Source of the DNA: Hirudinaria manillensis
Lineage: Eukaryota > Annelida > Clitellata > Hirudinida > Hirudinidae
Direction: 5' to 3'
Assembly: GCA_034509925.1 (NCBI GenBank)
Contig: CM067526.1
Coordinates: 4,597,501-4,661,500 of the forward strand
DNA: 64,000 nt
Under the pieces are notes generated by a model. That model was not told the origin of the DNA. It did no database searches and saw nothing but the letters and a program-made list of their open reading frames with translations. This document shows positions 11,341 through 26,100 of the stretch, piece after piece. The position numbers were made by a program, and so were the translations under genes. Position 1 is the stretch's first letter, and each line of letters begins with the position of its first letter.

Positions 11341-12679
11341 TTTCAATAAGCGCCTAAAACAACGAGCTACTGGAACAATCTAGGAAATTCGATATATGTC
11401 AATAAGCGGTACCGCTCTTCCGAAGATAAGCAAGTATCAGATATTAGAAATTTCAAAATTAAAAAATTAATTTAAATATAATATAATTTTAATTTAATTT
11501 AAAAATTATCTTTGCCATCAAAATTAGTTTTCAATCCTCAAAAATGTTCAAAATAAACTGAACAAGTCTTCATTAGTCATTCATTTACATCTAACTTTAC
11601 TAAAAATGTTCAATTTTTAAAAGTTGTGAATGCTTTTAATAAGACCAATTTAATTTTTTAGGATAATTTACAACTTTCTTTTACACTATATAACTGTTTC
11701 AAATTCTGTATTTTAAATTAATACTTGGACTCGGATACCGTAATCTTATATTTACATAATTTTATATGAAATATTTGAGAGATTGTTCAAGGATTTCTTA
11801 ATCCTTATTGGATTTTTCTGTTGTACTTTCGTTTATGTATGTCTATTCAATTACGTAATTAAGTCTTTTAAACGAGATTATTTTTATAGAAAGACATTAA
11901 GCCTAATATAAAAATTGATTCTTTGTCAAGAGACTTTATGAAATTTTAAATGCTCGGGTAATTAGCTGTGATGTTGGGAAATAACGAAAATTATGAATTG
12001 AAAGATAAGACATTTTGAGAGCAATCAACAAAATGAATTTCAAGTTAAAAATAATAATTAAACAAAAACTGCTCTCTTGCCTTTCGCCACTTTATATATG
12101 AAGGTTAGAGAACCTTAACATTGACATAATATTACAATTATTAATAAGGTGTCTGTATAAAGTAGATTTAGGAATTTGTGTATAATAAAGACGTTCTTGA
12201 AGAATGATTTGAATAAAATTCACAATAAAATTTAATAAAAAAACTCTTATTCCACAGAATGTATGATAATGCAAGTCGACAATGCTTATAGCACAGCGAT
12301 CATAAGGTTTCGTGTTCGAAGTCCATTTGTTACGTTAATGGCTGACTGAAGACGAGGGTCACATGCACATTTATCGAATATATTTCTCTTTAAATCCAAA
12401 TTTTACAAATCGTAAATAATAATAGTAATAATAACAACAATAGCAAAATAATTATTGAACAATAGACGACCAGGGTTATGAAAAATGGAACAATCATTTC
12501 CATCAATCGATTCCTTCATGGCGTCTTCCTTCCTTCCTTACATTTGTTAATGAGGAAACCACATCTCAGTACTTAACTGCATCTCAGCTGAACTTTTTGT
12601 CCTATCCTTCCAAAGTAATTGTCTCTCTTTTCTGATGACCTCACAAAAGGAAATTTATTCATTTCGATCACGTAAAGCG
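11341..12679. other. AT-rich intergenic DNA upstream of FKBP
   Basis: The FKBP promoter must lie near 11341-11450, but no TATA or CCAAT box is evident at a convincing position. The remaining sequence is AT-rich without open frames or recognisable elements. Confidence 0.5.
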
Positions 12680-13070
<391 letters not shown>

Positions 13071-13789
13071 AGCGATTGTTAGTATTAGCCATTACTAGTT
13101 TAATCGCGTGACTCCTTCTGTAATATTATAAATTCTACAATATAGAAACCTTCTAGAGCATACAATGTATAATATACAATGTATATATATGCTATAAATA
13201 GTATAATCATGAAATTAGATAATTTAATTTATGCATTTTATGGTGAAATTTCAATCAAATTTGATTGTTTTTCATTGATGGTCTTCAATTATCATCATCG
13301 TCATTACGATAATCATCATCATCATCATCATAATCACCGTCATTGCCAATAAGATAATCATCAGTATCATCATCATCATCATCGTTGAAAGCAACGAGTC
13401 ATAAATCAATTCCACGCATCAGTGGTTCGACAATTGAATTGACCAATCAATTCATTAGAACGCACCTTCTAATTTATTTATTTATTTACATTATATATAT
13501 GAATTACATTAAATATATGCATTACACTATATTACACTACATATATGCATTACATTAAATTACAATTCACATGTACATTACAATCGTCCATCCAGTCTTT
13601 CTCATTCCACATTTCAAACTGGAAATGACTTGTCTGTGGATGAATGGAAGGATGGATCATCGTTTCCATTGAAATTAAACGATTAAACATGAAGCATCAG
13701 AAAACATGGCGGCGACGACGACGACGAGGACGTCGATGATCTTTCAAAACTTCAGTCCGGCTTTCGCAAATCACTCCATCAGCTGGAAT
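13071..13789. repeat. Intergenic DNA with ATC and TATA-rich minisatellite runs
   Basis: An (ATC/CAT)n run lies at about 13293-13385. A degenerate ATTACATTAAATATATGC repeat lies at about 13485-13565. A GAC-rich run lies at 13711-13735. I see no gene. Confidence 0.6.
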
Positions 13790-13880
13790 TTCATTGGTCG
13801 ATCCGTTGGCGCGCCTCGTTACAAGCTCCTCCCACTCTTCTATTTAAACGGACGCCTGCCACAACGGATTCTTCGTTGAG
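13790..13880 (+). promoter_or_regulatory. Probable Notch core promoter
   Basis: A GC-richer island carries ATTGG (reverse CCAAT) at about 13793, a GGCGCGCC stretch at 13808, and a TATTTAAA box at 13841-13848. A start site would be expected near 13870, giving a 5' untranslated region of about 245 nt before the Notch ATG at 14116. Position and motif spacing fit, but this is inference. Confidence 0.55.
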
Positions 13881-14115
13881 AATTCAGAGTTTCTTGTGAC
13901 GACAAGGGATAAAAATAAAAATACTTTTAATTAATAATCATAATAATTATAATTATAATTATCACAATCATAATCACAATACAGTTATTATAAGATTTGA
14001 GAGTTCGAACGACGTAATTATATTTTAAATAAATAAAGTTAAATACATTTAAAACGATTGGCAGCAAACACGAATAAATAAAGGATTTTGTGTTTAAAAG
14101 AATTCATCTCCGGCC

Positions 14116-17100
14116 ATGTTTCCAGTTCACGTCATCATCTGCCTTGTGTTGATCTTATTGGCGCCATCGGAAGGTAAGAATTATCATCATCATCATCACC
14201 ATCACCATCATCATCATCACCGCCATCATCGTCGTCACCGATACATATATATTTTTGATCGATTGAAGTTTTTATTGATACAGCAATTTAGAAAGATTTG
14301 TACGTAAATAAACGATAATTCAATGAAAATGTTTAAAATATTCTTCTAATAATATCTAATAATAATAAGCTAATTGTAATAAGCACTACCTCATGAGAAT
14401 TACTCTCCATCTTAATGTACTCAGTACTAATACACGATAATCATTATCATCGTTAACAGGTAGCAATCACCACCATCATCATCATCATCATCACCGTCAT
14501 CAACCTGGTGGACGTCATAATTAACGTCATCGCCTGAGCATCTATCGTGTGCAATTATTGCTATCAATGAGGTATTTTCAATGCCACAAGTTTAGGTAGT
14601 TGAGGGACCCACGTCACGTGATGGTCCCACGTGGTTCAGTGGTCCACTCTGCCTCCCTCCCCCCAAGATTTAAAAGTACATCAAGAGGGCAGAAGTTAAG
14701 GAATGCCATTACGTTATGCAATGTATCTGTTTGTCCTACAAACCATGACTTGGGACTGACCCTAGGGACTGACCAATAGGGATATTGTTTTAAAATCGGA
14801 TCGTTGTCGTTTTACTGTTTGGACGTTTGCAAAATATTTAACATCATTTAGAAGATAATTTGTCAAAAAATAACATTAATTGATGGATAAATGAATTGGT
14901 AACGATCACGACGACGACGACGACGATGATTGCGGTGGTTGCCTTAAGAATGATAATGTTAAGAAATGCATTGAATCCATATTATGTTAATCCCGAACAA
15001 TGAGACCTCATGGAGTCATTGTTTTTTGTTGACATTCGAGACAACCCTGCAAACACAAACATGTTTGCTCTCCAATCGTAGCCATGGTAACTGTTGGCAA
15101 CATTTGTGGACGTCACCGATAGCTCTCCATAGGCACACTAGGAGCACCTGTTTGTCATGTAACTTCAGTATACATAATCGTATACACATTGAGGTCACAT
15201 CTTCTTTTGATTAAATCTACGATTTCTAAGTGACCAATTCCATAAATATTGCAGATAGTTGAACAACAATGTTTTTTAATGGGTTCTGACGGGATTTTTG
15301 AGATCCGATCGATGAAGGTTCAAGAGGAGTGCCATGGTTGTCATGACACGAGCAGTTTTGTGGACAGATATTTTGAGAAACTGTGTGCACTTTGTGATGC
15401 ATTTATGACAGGCATTGGTTGTTATATGGATTATTGAATTTTAAGATTTTGTCACCTTAAATATCTGCGTTACATCATTGCCATCAGAGTCGTCATCTTT
15501 AGCAGTTGTACACGTCATCTCACCATCATCATCATCATCACCATCATCACCATCATCATCAACATCATCAACATAGTCATCATCATAATGATGATGTTAA
15601 TCGTCATCTTCATATTTATCCACTCGAGCATCTTAATTAATGCATGGAACATGTCAGACTGCAGAGTGTCATCTCCAGATGATGTTTGAATAGCAGTCTC
15701 AGCAATCGAGGGTTCTCTGAGGAGTAAAAGTTACTTGCACTTCAAATTGCAGGATTCGCTTCCTGTCGTCCGAATCCGTGCAAGAACAACGCGCCGTGCA
15801 CAGTGAATCGCAACCAGGGGGCATCCTGCAAGTGAGTACCTGAACCCCTAACCACGTACCATTTTTACGAATTGCCGATGGCGGATGTTTCTGAAACAAA
15901 AGTCCCCTCTCGTCGTAAGATTTCTTCTTTGAACTCCTTTATGTCTAGCCGACCTCATTTTCAAACAATCCATTCCTCAGAGTCTTCGTCCGTGCCTCCT
16001 TTCGCTCCTCATCCTTTACATCTTCCTCCTCACATCTTTCTCTTCCTCCTCCTCCTCATCATCATCCCGCTTTCCGATACCTCTCTAAAAAAAAAGTGGG
16101 TATCGCACGCGACGGCGTCACGGTATCGCGACTCATCAACAATAACGAATCCTTGGGCGGACCGCAGCTAACGAGAGTTACGTGCAGCTGGCTGGTTGCG
16201 TGCATCCATTGTCTTCAGTGAGGTTCCCGAATCGTGGGAAAGAAGATTCGCAGGTCGTCGATGTTAGGAACAATGGATCGACAATTAAGGAGCGCCTTGT
16301 ATCTCTGTCGGGGCCGTCAAAACAAAGCAATGAGGAGTTTGGCTCTGCTTTTTAATGCTTCTTAATGGTTACGCTTTGAGGTTTTTTTTTTCTTTTCTGA
16401 TTCCGGTTGCTACCAGCAATCAATTGAGTCTTGATCATTTTGGATTGGAAAGATAATGAAGAAAAGACAGATGACAATGGTTTAATAATATTAATAATAA
16501 TAATGATAACCATTTCGAAAAACATTAATAATAACAATAACAATAATAATTACAACAACAATAACAACAACAACAACACCAATAACAACAATCATAACAA
16601 TTGTTAGAGTGACCATTTGATTTGACCCCAGCTGCTCGGAAGAGTTCAGAGGCGAATATTGTCAGTTTGAGAATCCATGCCACCCTTCCCTGGGGAGGTG
16701 TTTCAACAAAGGCACCTGTCACGTCTTCTACACATTAACTGGAGTCGATGCCAAATGCGAATGTCCCATAGGTAGGTTCTCATCCTATTAATAAATTAAT
16801 TGGTAATATTTAATAATAATTCATAAAAATATTAATAAATAACACTTATAATAATAATTATTGTTATTTATTAACATGGATTCGGGACGGTTGATTTATA
16901 AATGAAGAGATACAAATTGTAGAGATATTTCAAAACTGTGTACGTGTTATTGCGGGGGTTGATTGAATAAATAAACAGACAAATCGATAAAAGTAAATTT
17001 TATGAAGGCAGAAATAAAAAACATAAATTTAATTTGATCCTACAAAGGCTACCATGGAACGATGTGCGAGATCCAAGACGAGAAAAGTGCCTGCTACGAC

Positions 17101-20100
17101 AATCCGTGCCTTAACGGGGGTTCGTGTACCCTCGACGGATCCCTGAACGACTTCAAATGCACCTGTCCTGCCGGTTACATGGGTAGGTCGACGATGGGTA
17201 GTTTAGTTTGGTCAATCAACGAACGATGCCAGGAGTTACTGGGATTTGAAATCATAATAAGAGACCCGTAAATCACTGATAATTATTAACGGTCGTAAAC
17301 ATCGACTTATTCAGGGTTCAAATGCCAGAATCGAGATCAGTGCTCCTCGCAACCGTGTCTCAACGGAGCCAAGTGCATCCCGACAGGAAGTGGTTTCAAG
17401 TGCAGTTGTAGGACAGGATTTATTGGAGACAACTGTGCCAACGATGTCGACGAGTGCCTTCGAAATGCGAGTCTCTGCCTCAACGGAGGATCGTGCGAGA
17501 ATCTCGTTGGAGATTACAGGTCGGCGTTTGTTCGATTCTGACTTCATTTTGGTATCTTAGACTTTTGGCTTCGAATTAAAGTCACGGCGTGTGGCTGTTG
17601 GCTTTGCCCGAGTTCCGTGCGAACGTCGGATGTCTTGAAGCAAGTTCTCTAGGTGTAGTGATGGTTGGTGTCATTTGAATTGTTGTTCAATCCGTCAGAT
17701 GCCAATGTCCGCCGATGTTCGTCGGTAAAAACTGCGAGAATCTCTACGTCCCATGCTCTCCATCTCCGTGTCTCAACGGTGCCACCTGTCATCGGACCGG
17801 ATCGTCCTCGCACAAATGCATCTGCTCTCCAGGTTTGAAAGACAAAATTGATTTAGAATAGACGTAAATATCGATTAATTGCTTTTTAATAACACGATTG
17901 CGTCGAACTCGCTTCCAAAGTGGATATCGAGCGGAATTTTACATTCAGGATTCACAGGTTCGAACTGCGAGGAAAACATTGACGACTGTCTGGGGAGTCG
18001 CTGTGCTCCCCACTCGACCTGCGTGGACGGATTGAGGAACTACACCTGCATTTGTCCTCCTCAGTGGACAGGTGAGCGAACGATCTGACGCATCTTTCGC
18101 ATTTGATTGCCGCCCAGGTGAGGCGCCAGTTGCTAGGAATTGGAAATAACAGCAAAGGAAGGCATCATCGATTCTAAAGTCAATGTGTGTTGCCACAAGC
18201 CTCTGTCCAGGCACTTTCATTGATTCGATGCCGGCATTCGCTTTCCTTCTGGGTGTTGTTGTTGCTGCCTTTTGTTAATTATTATTATTATTAATGGTTA
18301 TCTGTTATTATTATTATTGTTGCTGTTGCCATTTTCAGCATTATTGTTGGTGTTATTTTATTTTTATTAACATTAATAATAGTAATAACAATTATTATTA
18401 TTATTATTCTGCTATTTGTTTTGAGGACCATAAAAGTGCCATGCAGAGTATTCAGTGTCACATCAAACATAGTATCTTCTTTCATTCAGTTGGGTGCATG
18501 CATTCATATCATGCAAGAGACAAACATATTCATCCATTCATAGGTGCATCTCACCACTACCACCACCAATAATAACAACAACAACATTTCATTGAAGGGC
18601 GTTTTTGCGAAAAAGATGTGGACGAATGCCTATCACAGCCTTGCAAGAACGACGGGACCTGCCACAACCAGCCGGGTTCCTTCCTCTGCACCTGTGTCAA
18701 CGGATGGGCTGACCACGACTGTAGCGTCAACATCGATGACTGCGCTGGGAAACTCTGTTACAACGGAGGCACGTGTCACGACAAAGTCGGATCTTACCAC
18801 TGCGAGTGTCCAATTGGAAAGACAGGTTCGTGACCTTCTCGGTCCTTCCCATCCGGAGGTTTTGAGTAAGCGGTTTGCGATATCATCCGTCCACAACTCG
18901 CAAAACTCTTGTTGATGTCGTATCGGATGAGGTAGATTTAATAGCATGCGAGTCTTCGGCAGCAAATACAAAGACAACAAACAAGTGGAAAGAACAAAGC
19001 ACTTGAAGTTTGTTTAAGAGTTTTGCATCACGCGATTAGGCAGTAGATTACCTGAAAATCTCAGATGCCTGGACATACGAGAAGAAATGGTCTCTGGCAG
19101 CCACTTAAGACAACCCAATAAAAGCATGCAATGTCGGAGTTCTTATCAATTTGACAGTCTTTCTGAGGCACGCCAACGTTAACGTACCTAATTTATATTA
19201 TTATATAAGTATGTATGGATATTCGATATTTTCTCTTCCAGGGGTGTGAACCTAAAAACTTGATTGTTATCATCATCATCATCATCATCATTATCATCAT
19301 CGCCAGCACTCGCGTGTCAAACTTAAAAACAAACCGTTCTCACGCTATCTTCTGTTTTGCTTTCAAATTTTTCGAACCATAAATAAGCCTTGGATTTCCA
19401 AAGTTTGCTCTGCAGAATTTGCAGGATTCTATAATCTTTCGACTCTCAATATTTGTCACGAAGATTTCACGTTTTATGGGCGAGGCTATAAATCGAAAAT
19501 TCGCAAAAAAATTAATTAAGTTCCATATTTAATCGTAAAAGGTTCATAATATTTCCCTAGTGTTTTGTTTTTGACTTAAAGTAAAATTTTCCTTCTTAAA
19601 TTAAATATATGAAGAGCTACATAAATGATTCAAAACAAAATAATCAGAGAGTTCCAACTTCCGCAATTCCAGGTCTTCGTTGTCACCTGGACGATGCCTG
19701 CCTCAACAATCCGTGCCACGTGGGTGCCAAATGCGAAACTTCTCCGATAAATGGAACCTACATCTGCTCCTGTCCTCCAGGATGGAGTGGAAAGGATTGT
19801 ACCGAGGATATCGACGAATGCCAAGGATGTGAGTTAAATTACTTTTTGTCATTAATTGATTATTTTTAAATTCCTGGATTAATTATTGACTCTCTTTCTC
19901 TCTCTCTCTTTCTTTTAGACACCTTGTCTCCTTGCGAAAATGAAGGCACCTGCCTCAACAACCCGGGATCGTACGGATGCAAGTGTGCACCCGGCTTCTC
20001 CGGTGACAGGTGTGAAGTGAACATCAACGAATGCGAATCCAATCCTTGCCTCAACGCCGGGACGTGTCTCGATGCCACCGGGAAATTCAAATGCATTTGC

Positions 20101-23100
20101 CAGCCAGGTTAGAGACATCTAAAGACGAATTAGGTTTCATGAAGGAGATTAATTGCAGAACTCGATCGCCACTTAGGTTAATCCGCTCTTTTGAGACGAT
20201 CCCCTGGACGAAGAAGCCAAATCGGTTTTTCAATAGAAGTGCTAATTTGCAAATTGCATAAAAATTATCTGCGATCATTTGTCATCTTTATTGTTGCGAA
20301 TGCATCTGCTTGACTGCTCTCACGATGCGTCGAAGATGCGCGCCGTGTTTGATTAAGAATGACCGATTCAATAACCTCCTTTCTTCTAATCTCGACGCGG
20401 ACTTCTTTGACGCTCCAGTGCTCTTCCGCAATCTTTCCGACTTCAAACGCGTCTTGGAGATCCGCTTTCCAGCAACCTCTCGTGGCCATCAAAATCGATG
20501 CATCTTCAGATGTTAAACTCGGATAATGGGCTGAAGGTCCGTACGGGCACTCAATATGGAGTTACAGCCCCCTCACCCTTCACCCCACACCCATCCACAC
20601 CCCCCTAGAAGATCATGTACCGATAGGACGTTCGTGTTAAAAGGATCGACATTCCTTTGAAGCCACTGATGCGAGGACAAACAGGCAAACAAAATAAAAC
20701 GCTCCGCAAGACCTTAGAACTTCTACATACTGAGAGATCGAACCTTTTAAATGTAATTTTCCTCCATTTTTTTTTAAAAAGAAATTTCGGATTGAGACAT
20801 TTTGGTGGCAAGACTTCATTAGATATTCGTAAATGAAAAGAACGCAATGCTCTGCTAGTCTTTTTTCAATTTCAAGGTTCAGAAGGGATTACGGGCCCAT
20901 TGTTTCTCAGTGAAGCGGCTCTTGAACTTTTTAAATAATTAAGCAAAAAATTTGAATAATTACCAGATAAAACATGATAAATTATATTCTAATTATCATT
21001 AACGTTATTATTATTATTATTACTTCTACTAGTCATTACATCGTCGCACGACAGGTTATGCTGGAATAAGGTGCGAAGTGAACGTAAACGAATGTTCGAG
21101 CAGTCCTTGTTTGAACGAAGGCACGTGCGTCGACCGTGTGGCTTCCTACGAATGCCAGTGTCCCAATGGATTCGAGGGATTCGATTGCGAAACGAAGGTG
21201 AACCTCTGCCGCTCCAACCCTTGCACGAACGGGGGAAGATGCGTCGAAGGGAATGAAACTTTTCATTGCACTTGTCCTAAAGGTGAGCGGATCCTAAGGT
21301 TCATCTAGTCCTCGTAGTCGCATTCATAATCTTTCAAAGCCCCATTGCTACAGTCAATCAAACATCATTCGATCTTAAATCTTTTATTTTGTAACGCAAA
21401 GCTTTTCAATCGGTTACTTTTCGAACCATTCAGGATATCGTGGTAGACGCTGTGAGGTCGACGTAAATGAGTGCGAGGGGGTGACTTGCGGCAAAGGGCG
21501 CTGCATCGACCTGGTAGGGTCGTACAGGTGCGAGTGCAGCCCAGGGTTCGAGGGTCAGAGGTGCGACCGAGAAGTGGACGAATGTAGCAGTGGACCCTGC
21601 ATGAACGGAGCGACTTGCAGGAACCAATTCAATTCTTTCGTCTGTTTGTGCCTTCCTGGAACGAATGGTTAATAATATATTATATAATGAAAAAATAATA
21701 ATAGTAATAATAATAATAATATTTAAATCCATATAGATTAATGGTCACACGTAAAATTTGTTAATGGTAGGATCGCTGTCAATTAATCACTTCACAAATG
21801 CCTATCGATGTTCAAAGTGCCAAATTGGATTTTTCTCGGAGAATCTCGTATATTCCTTTCTTTGACTTTCCGTAACCATAATAAATTTAATTATGGAGTA
21901 ATTGTTATTATAAAGTTGAAATGTTGTTGCTTGAATTAATAACTCCACATGTCACCGAAGGTTCGAGATGCGAAGTCAACCTCGATGAATGTCAAAGCAC
22001 TCCCTGTCAGAATGGAGGGCATTGTGTTGATCACATCAATCACTTTACCTGTTCGTGTCTGCCTGGTTTTACCGGTGAGTTGTCGGTTCATTTTAACAGA
22101 TAGCATAGCACATATTTTCATACAATAGTGTAGATATTATTAAATATTCGTTTTATCGTTTGTAGACGTTTATTTTTTTTAAATGCCTTCTATCTATCAA
22201 GATTTGAGAATATTATTTCGAAATAACGTTGTCATTAAATCAAAGTGCTGTTACTGGCATGTTGGAGTTCTGCCCACTCGCTGACAATATGATGAATATT
22301 TATTTTGGCATGTCGTTCACGTCATTCTATTAATAATTCATGGAAGTCTTTGCGGCATCAATGTAACCTCAAAGACTCAATGGAAACTCTGACGTTAATT
22401 CAAAACAATTGAGTGCATAGGAGTTCTAATTGCACGTCAATTCTCTATTGATATTTGATCCAATGTACTCCTTTATGGATCATGGAATGAAGTCATTCAT
22501 TCTTTCTGAGAAAGCTCAAAGTTTCGCCCGTAAATCGGTCTTTTTCCGGGCTTAACTTCTGGTGAAAACGAGGTTGTAATGCACTAACTCTGACGACCTC
22601 AACGAGGTGACATTTCGTACCTTCAGTTCTCGCTCGCCTCGTTAGGATGATAAATAAACCCTGCTGTCATCAAAATTTGTACTTCTCGTGCCTTAGAACT
22701 TTTTCTGCTCGGTCGAATGGTCGACAGGAGTGATAACAAATGAAAGGTATCACAATAGATTTCGTAAATTAACTAGAGAAGGCAATGAAACTAATTTCAC
22801 GAGGTATGGAAGGCGTGAGAATGAGTCTTCAAGTCATTTCACATGACAAAGTCACAATAAAAGTCAACAGAGACACTGCGGCATTTTTAAGAAGTCCCAG
22901 GCACCGTCGTCATTCAATATTTCGAATGTCTCGCTGAGTCCGAAGATTTGAAAATTGAATCGTTGAATAAACTTTCAATGCAAACGCGGGAGGTTGGATG
23001 TCTAACAAATAATTTCATAAGCATCGTAAAATAAATCTACGCCTGCCAGGCGCCGCTGTATCGGTTGAAATAACTTTGTCAATCGGTTGGTTTCAATCAT

Positions 23101-26100
23101 CAGGTTCAACTTGTGAAGTCGACATCGACGAATGTTCGTCAAATCCGTGTTTGAACAACGGTCACTGCAGGGACTTGATAAACGGATTCAGATGCGACTG
23201 CCCGAGCGGTTACAACGATTACTTGTGTGCATCCAAAGTCAACGAGTGTCTGAGCAATCCGTGCCATAACGGGGCCACCTGTATTGACGGCATAAACAGG
23301 TATAATTTTGCGCGGGTCACGAAGTGCGAATTTTTCCCCTCATCTCGTCTCATTAACACTTCTTAAAAATCAGGTTCGATTGCAAATGTCGAGACGGATT
23401 TGAAGGAATAAGGTGCGAGAAGGAGATCGACGAGTGTCTGTCTAATCCGTGTCAACATGGAGGTACCTGCATCGATGGATTGGGAACTCACTCCTGTTCG
23501 TGTCCTAACGGCTATGACGGTCGGTATAACTGCTCGAGAGATTTGAGTATTGGAACTTGGTATTGAGATTATCAACTATTTTAACCTTTAATTAATTTAA
23601 TTCATTACTATAGGAAGAGACTGTGAATTCAATGTGAACGAGTGTGCCTCTAATCCGTGTGCTCACGGAGGTCAGTGCGTGGACAAAGTGGATGGATTTG
23701 AATGCTTTTGCCAACTCCCATACATGGGGCCAACGTGTTTGACAAAACTGGACCCGTGCGCCAATAACGAATGTCGTTACGGGTCAAAATGCATCCCCGG
23801 TAAAAACTTTACGAGTTACACCTGCAGATGTGCCGTAGGATTTGTAGGTGAGCACTCATCGTGTTTTTCAAGAGTTCAATAAGTCAAAATGTCATGAATG
23901 CCGAAGAAAATTTAGGCCAGGAAATGAGGTTAACTTTAATTAGAGATTAACTCTAGGACGATTCTGCAACGAAGACGTTGACGAATGCCTGTTGAATCGG
24001 CCCTGCATGTATGGAGGCACGTGTTTGAACGCACAGGGCTCCTACGTTTGCCAATGTCCCATCGGTCGGGAAGGACAGAATTGCGAACTAAATCCTAATG
24101 ATTGTCAACCAGGTGATTACATTTCAGATTACCGTTCATTAATAATTTATTTTCACGGAATGACAAATCGAACAACACGATTAGACTCTTGTCTCAATGG
24201 AGGAATTTGCATCGACGGTCTGAAAGATTACGAATGCCACTGCAAAGAGGGATTTGGAGGAAGGAACTGCCAGAACGAGTTGGACGAATGTAGTTCTTCT
24301 CCGTGTCAGAACGGAGCCACCTGCGTTGACTTCGTCAATTCTTATGCTTGCAAGTGTCCGCCTGGTTACAGAGGAATGCAATGTCACATCAATGACCAGG
24401 ATTGCACCGACAGGTGAAATCGAATCATAAGTTGCTTCCAAAAGTGCACTCGAACGTAGCTTATTGATCTGTATTTTGCAGTTCTTGTCTGTTCGGTGGC
24501 ACATGCGTCGACATGGTGAATGCCTTCGAATGCCTATGTAGGCCTGGTTTCAGTGGCAAGAATTGTCAGCACGCACGGGACCCTTGCGGAGAACAATCGG
24601 ATTATTGTCTTAACGGAGGAACTTGCATCGCCACGATCGAAGCTCCGATGACATTCGACGTGCTCTCACCTTATGGAACGAAGTCCTTCCCCGTTTGCCA
24701 TTGTCCGGAGGGATTTGTCGGGAAAAGATGCGAAAGCTTTATAGACTGGTGCAGCCAATCACCGTGCTGGAACGGTGCAACGTGTCAAGTGGTGTCCAAT
24801 CAATTCAAATGCTTCTGCAGACCCGGTTTCACTGGGGCTTTGTGCGATGTCAGGATGGTTTCCTGTGATGCCGCTGCCGTCATTAAAAGTATTTTATTCC
24901 TTTTTTTTAAAGAGATTTTTCAATCTTCAAGTCATGCAGGTTGTGAGTTCATAAAATTTAACAGAAGTCGATAAAAAGGCATTGTGTCAAAACGGAGGCT
25001 CGTGCGTGGATGTCGGAGCCACGCATTTCTGCCAATGCAAGTCTGGTTACGAAGGCAGTTATTGCGAAAAGAATATCAACGAATGTTTTTCCATGCCTTG
25101 CAAGAATGGAGCAACATGTCACGATTTGGTTAGCAGTTACAACTGCTCCTGCCCAGCTGGATTCCAGGGTATCAACTGCGAGTTTGACATCGATGAATGC
25201 GAAACTAAACCATGCCAGAATCTTGGTGAGTTTATAATATCTTTATCTTTGAACGGCTTTGTTTTGATTTTACAAGAAAAATCGAATTTAATAAGGAACA
25301 TGTCATGATTTGGTCAACGGATTTCGATGTTCCTGTCCTCACGGAACTGAGGGATTGCTGTGCGAGATCGACATCGACGACTGCAAGGGCAATCCCTGCA
25401 TGAACAATGGAACTTGTAAGGATAGGATTGGAGGTTTCCATTGCGAATGTCCTCCTGGTTTCGACGGCAACAGATGTGAAGGGGACGTGAATGAGTGCCT
25501 TTCTAATCCGTGCTTCTCGGACGGATCGTTTGATTGCATTCAGGAGCCTGGAGATTACAGATGTCTCTGTAGGCCAGGCTGGAAAGGAAAGCAATGTCGA
25601 GAGAAAGTTCTTCTCTGTGCCATTGGCAGCTCAAGAGTGCCTTGTGAAAATGGAGCAACATGTATCGAAACCATTAACAGCACGAGTTATTGCATGTGTC
25701 AAAAGGTTTGAATTTATAAATTTAAATACAATCAAAGTATCGATAAATTGCTAATACTTTTATTATATAATATTACATTTTTAGGGCTTTTCCGGCGATC
25801 GATGTCAGTACAAGCATCTTCTTTGCGATGCCGATCCGTGTTTGAATGGAGGGACTTGTATTCCCGGAAAACCTTTTTCCAAATGTGTCTGTCCAAGCGG
25901 ATTTGGAGGGGAAAGGTGTGAGATAAATGTCCAGAGCAAGTGCCTATTTAACCCCTGCTTGCATGGGGGCGCGTGCCTCAGTTTTGAATCTTATTATGAA
26001 TGCCAATGTCCCAAGTTTTGGAGTGGAACTCATTGCGAAACTTTCGACGAGACTTTCGGAGGAGGACTCGAGAAATCATTTCAAAAGTCTCAACATTTCG

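Noticed and set aside
16233..16241. Perfect Su(H)/CSL-type site (CGTGGGAAA) in Notch intron 2
   Set aside because: About four such matches are expected by chance in 64 kb on two strands, so one site is no evidence of autoregulation.
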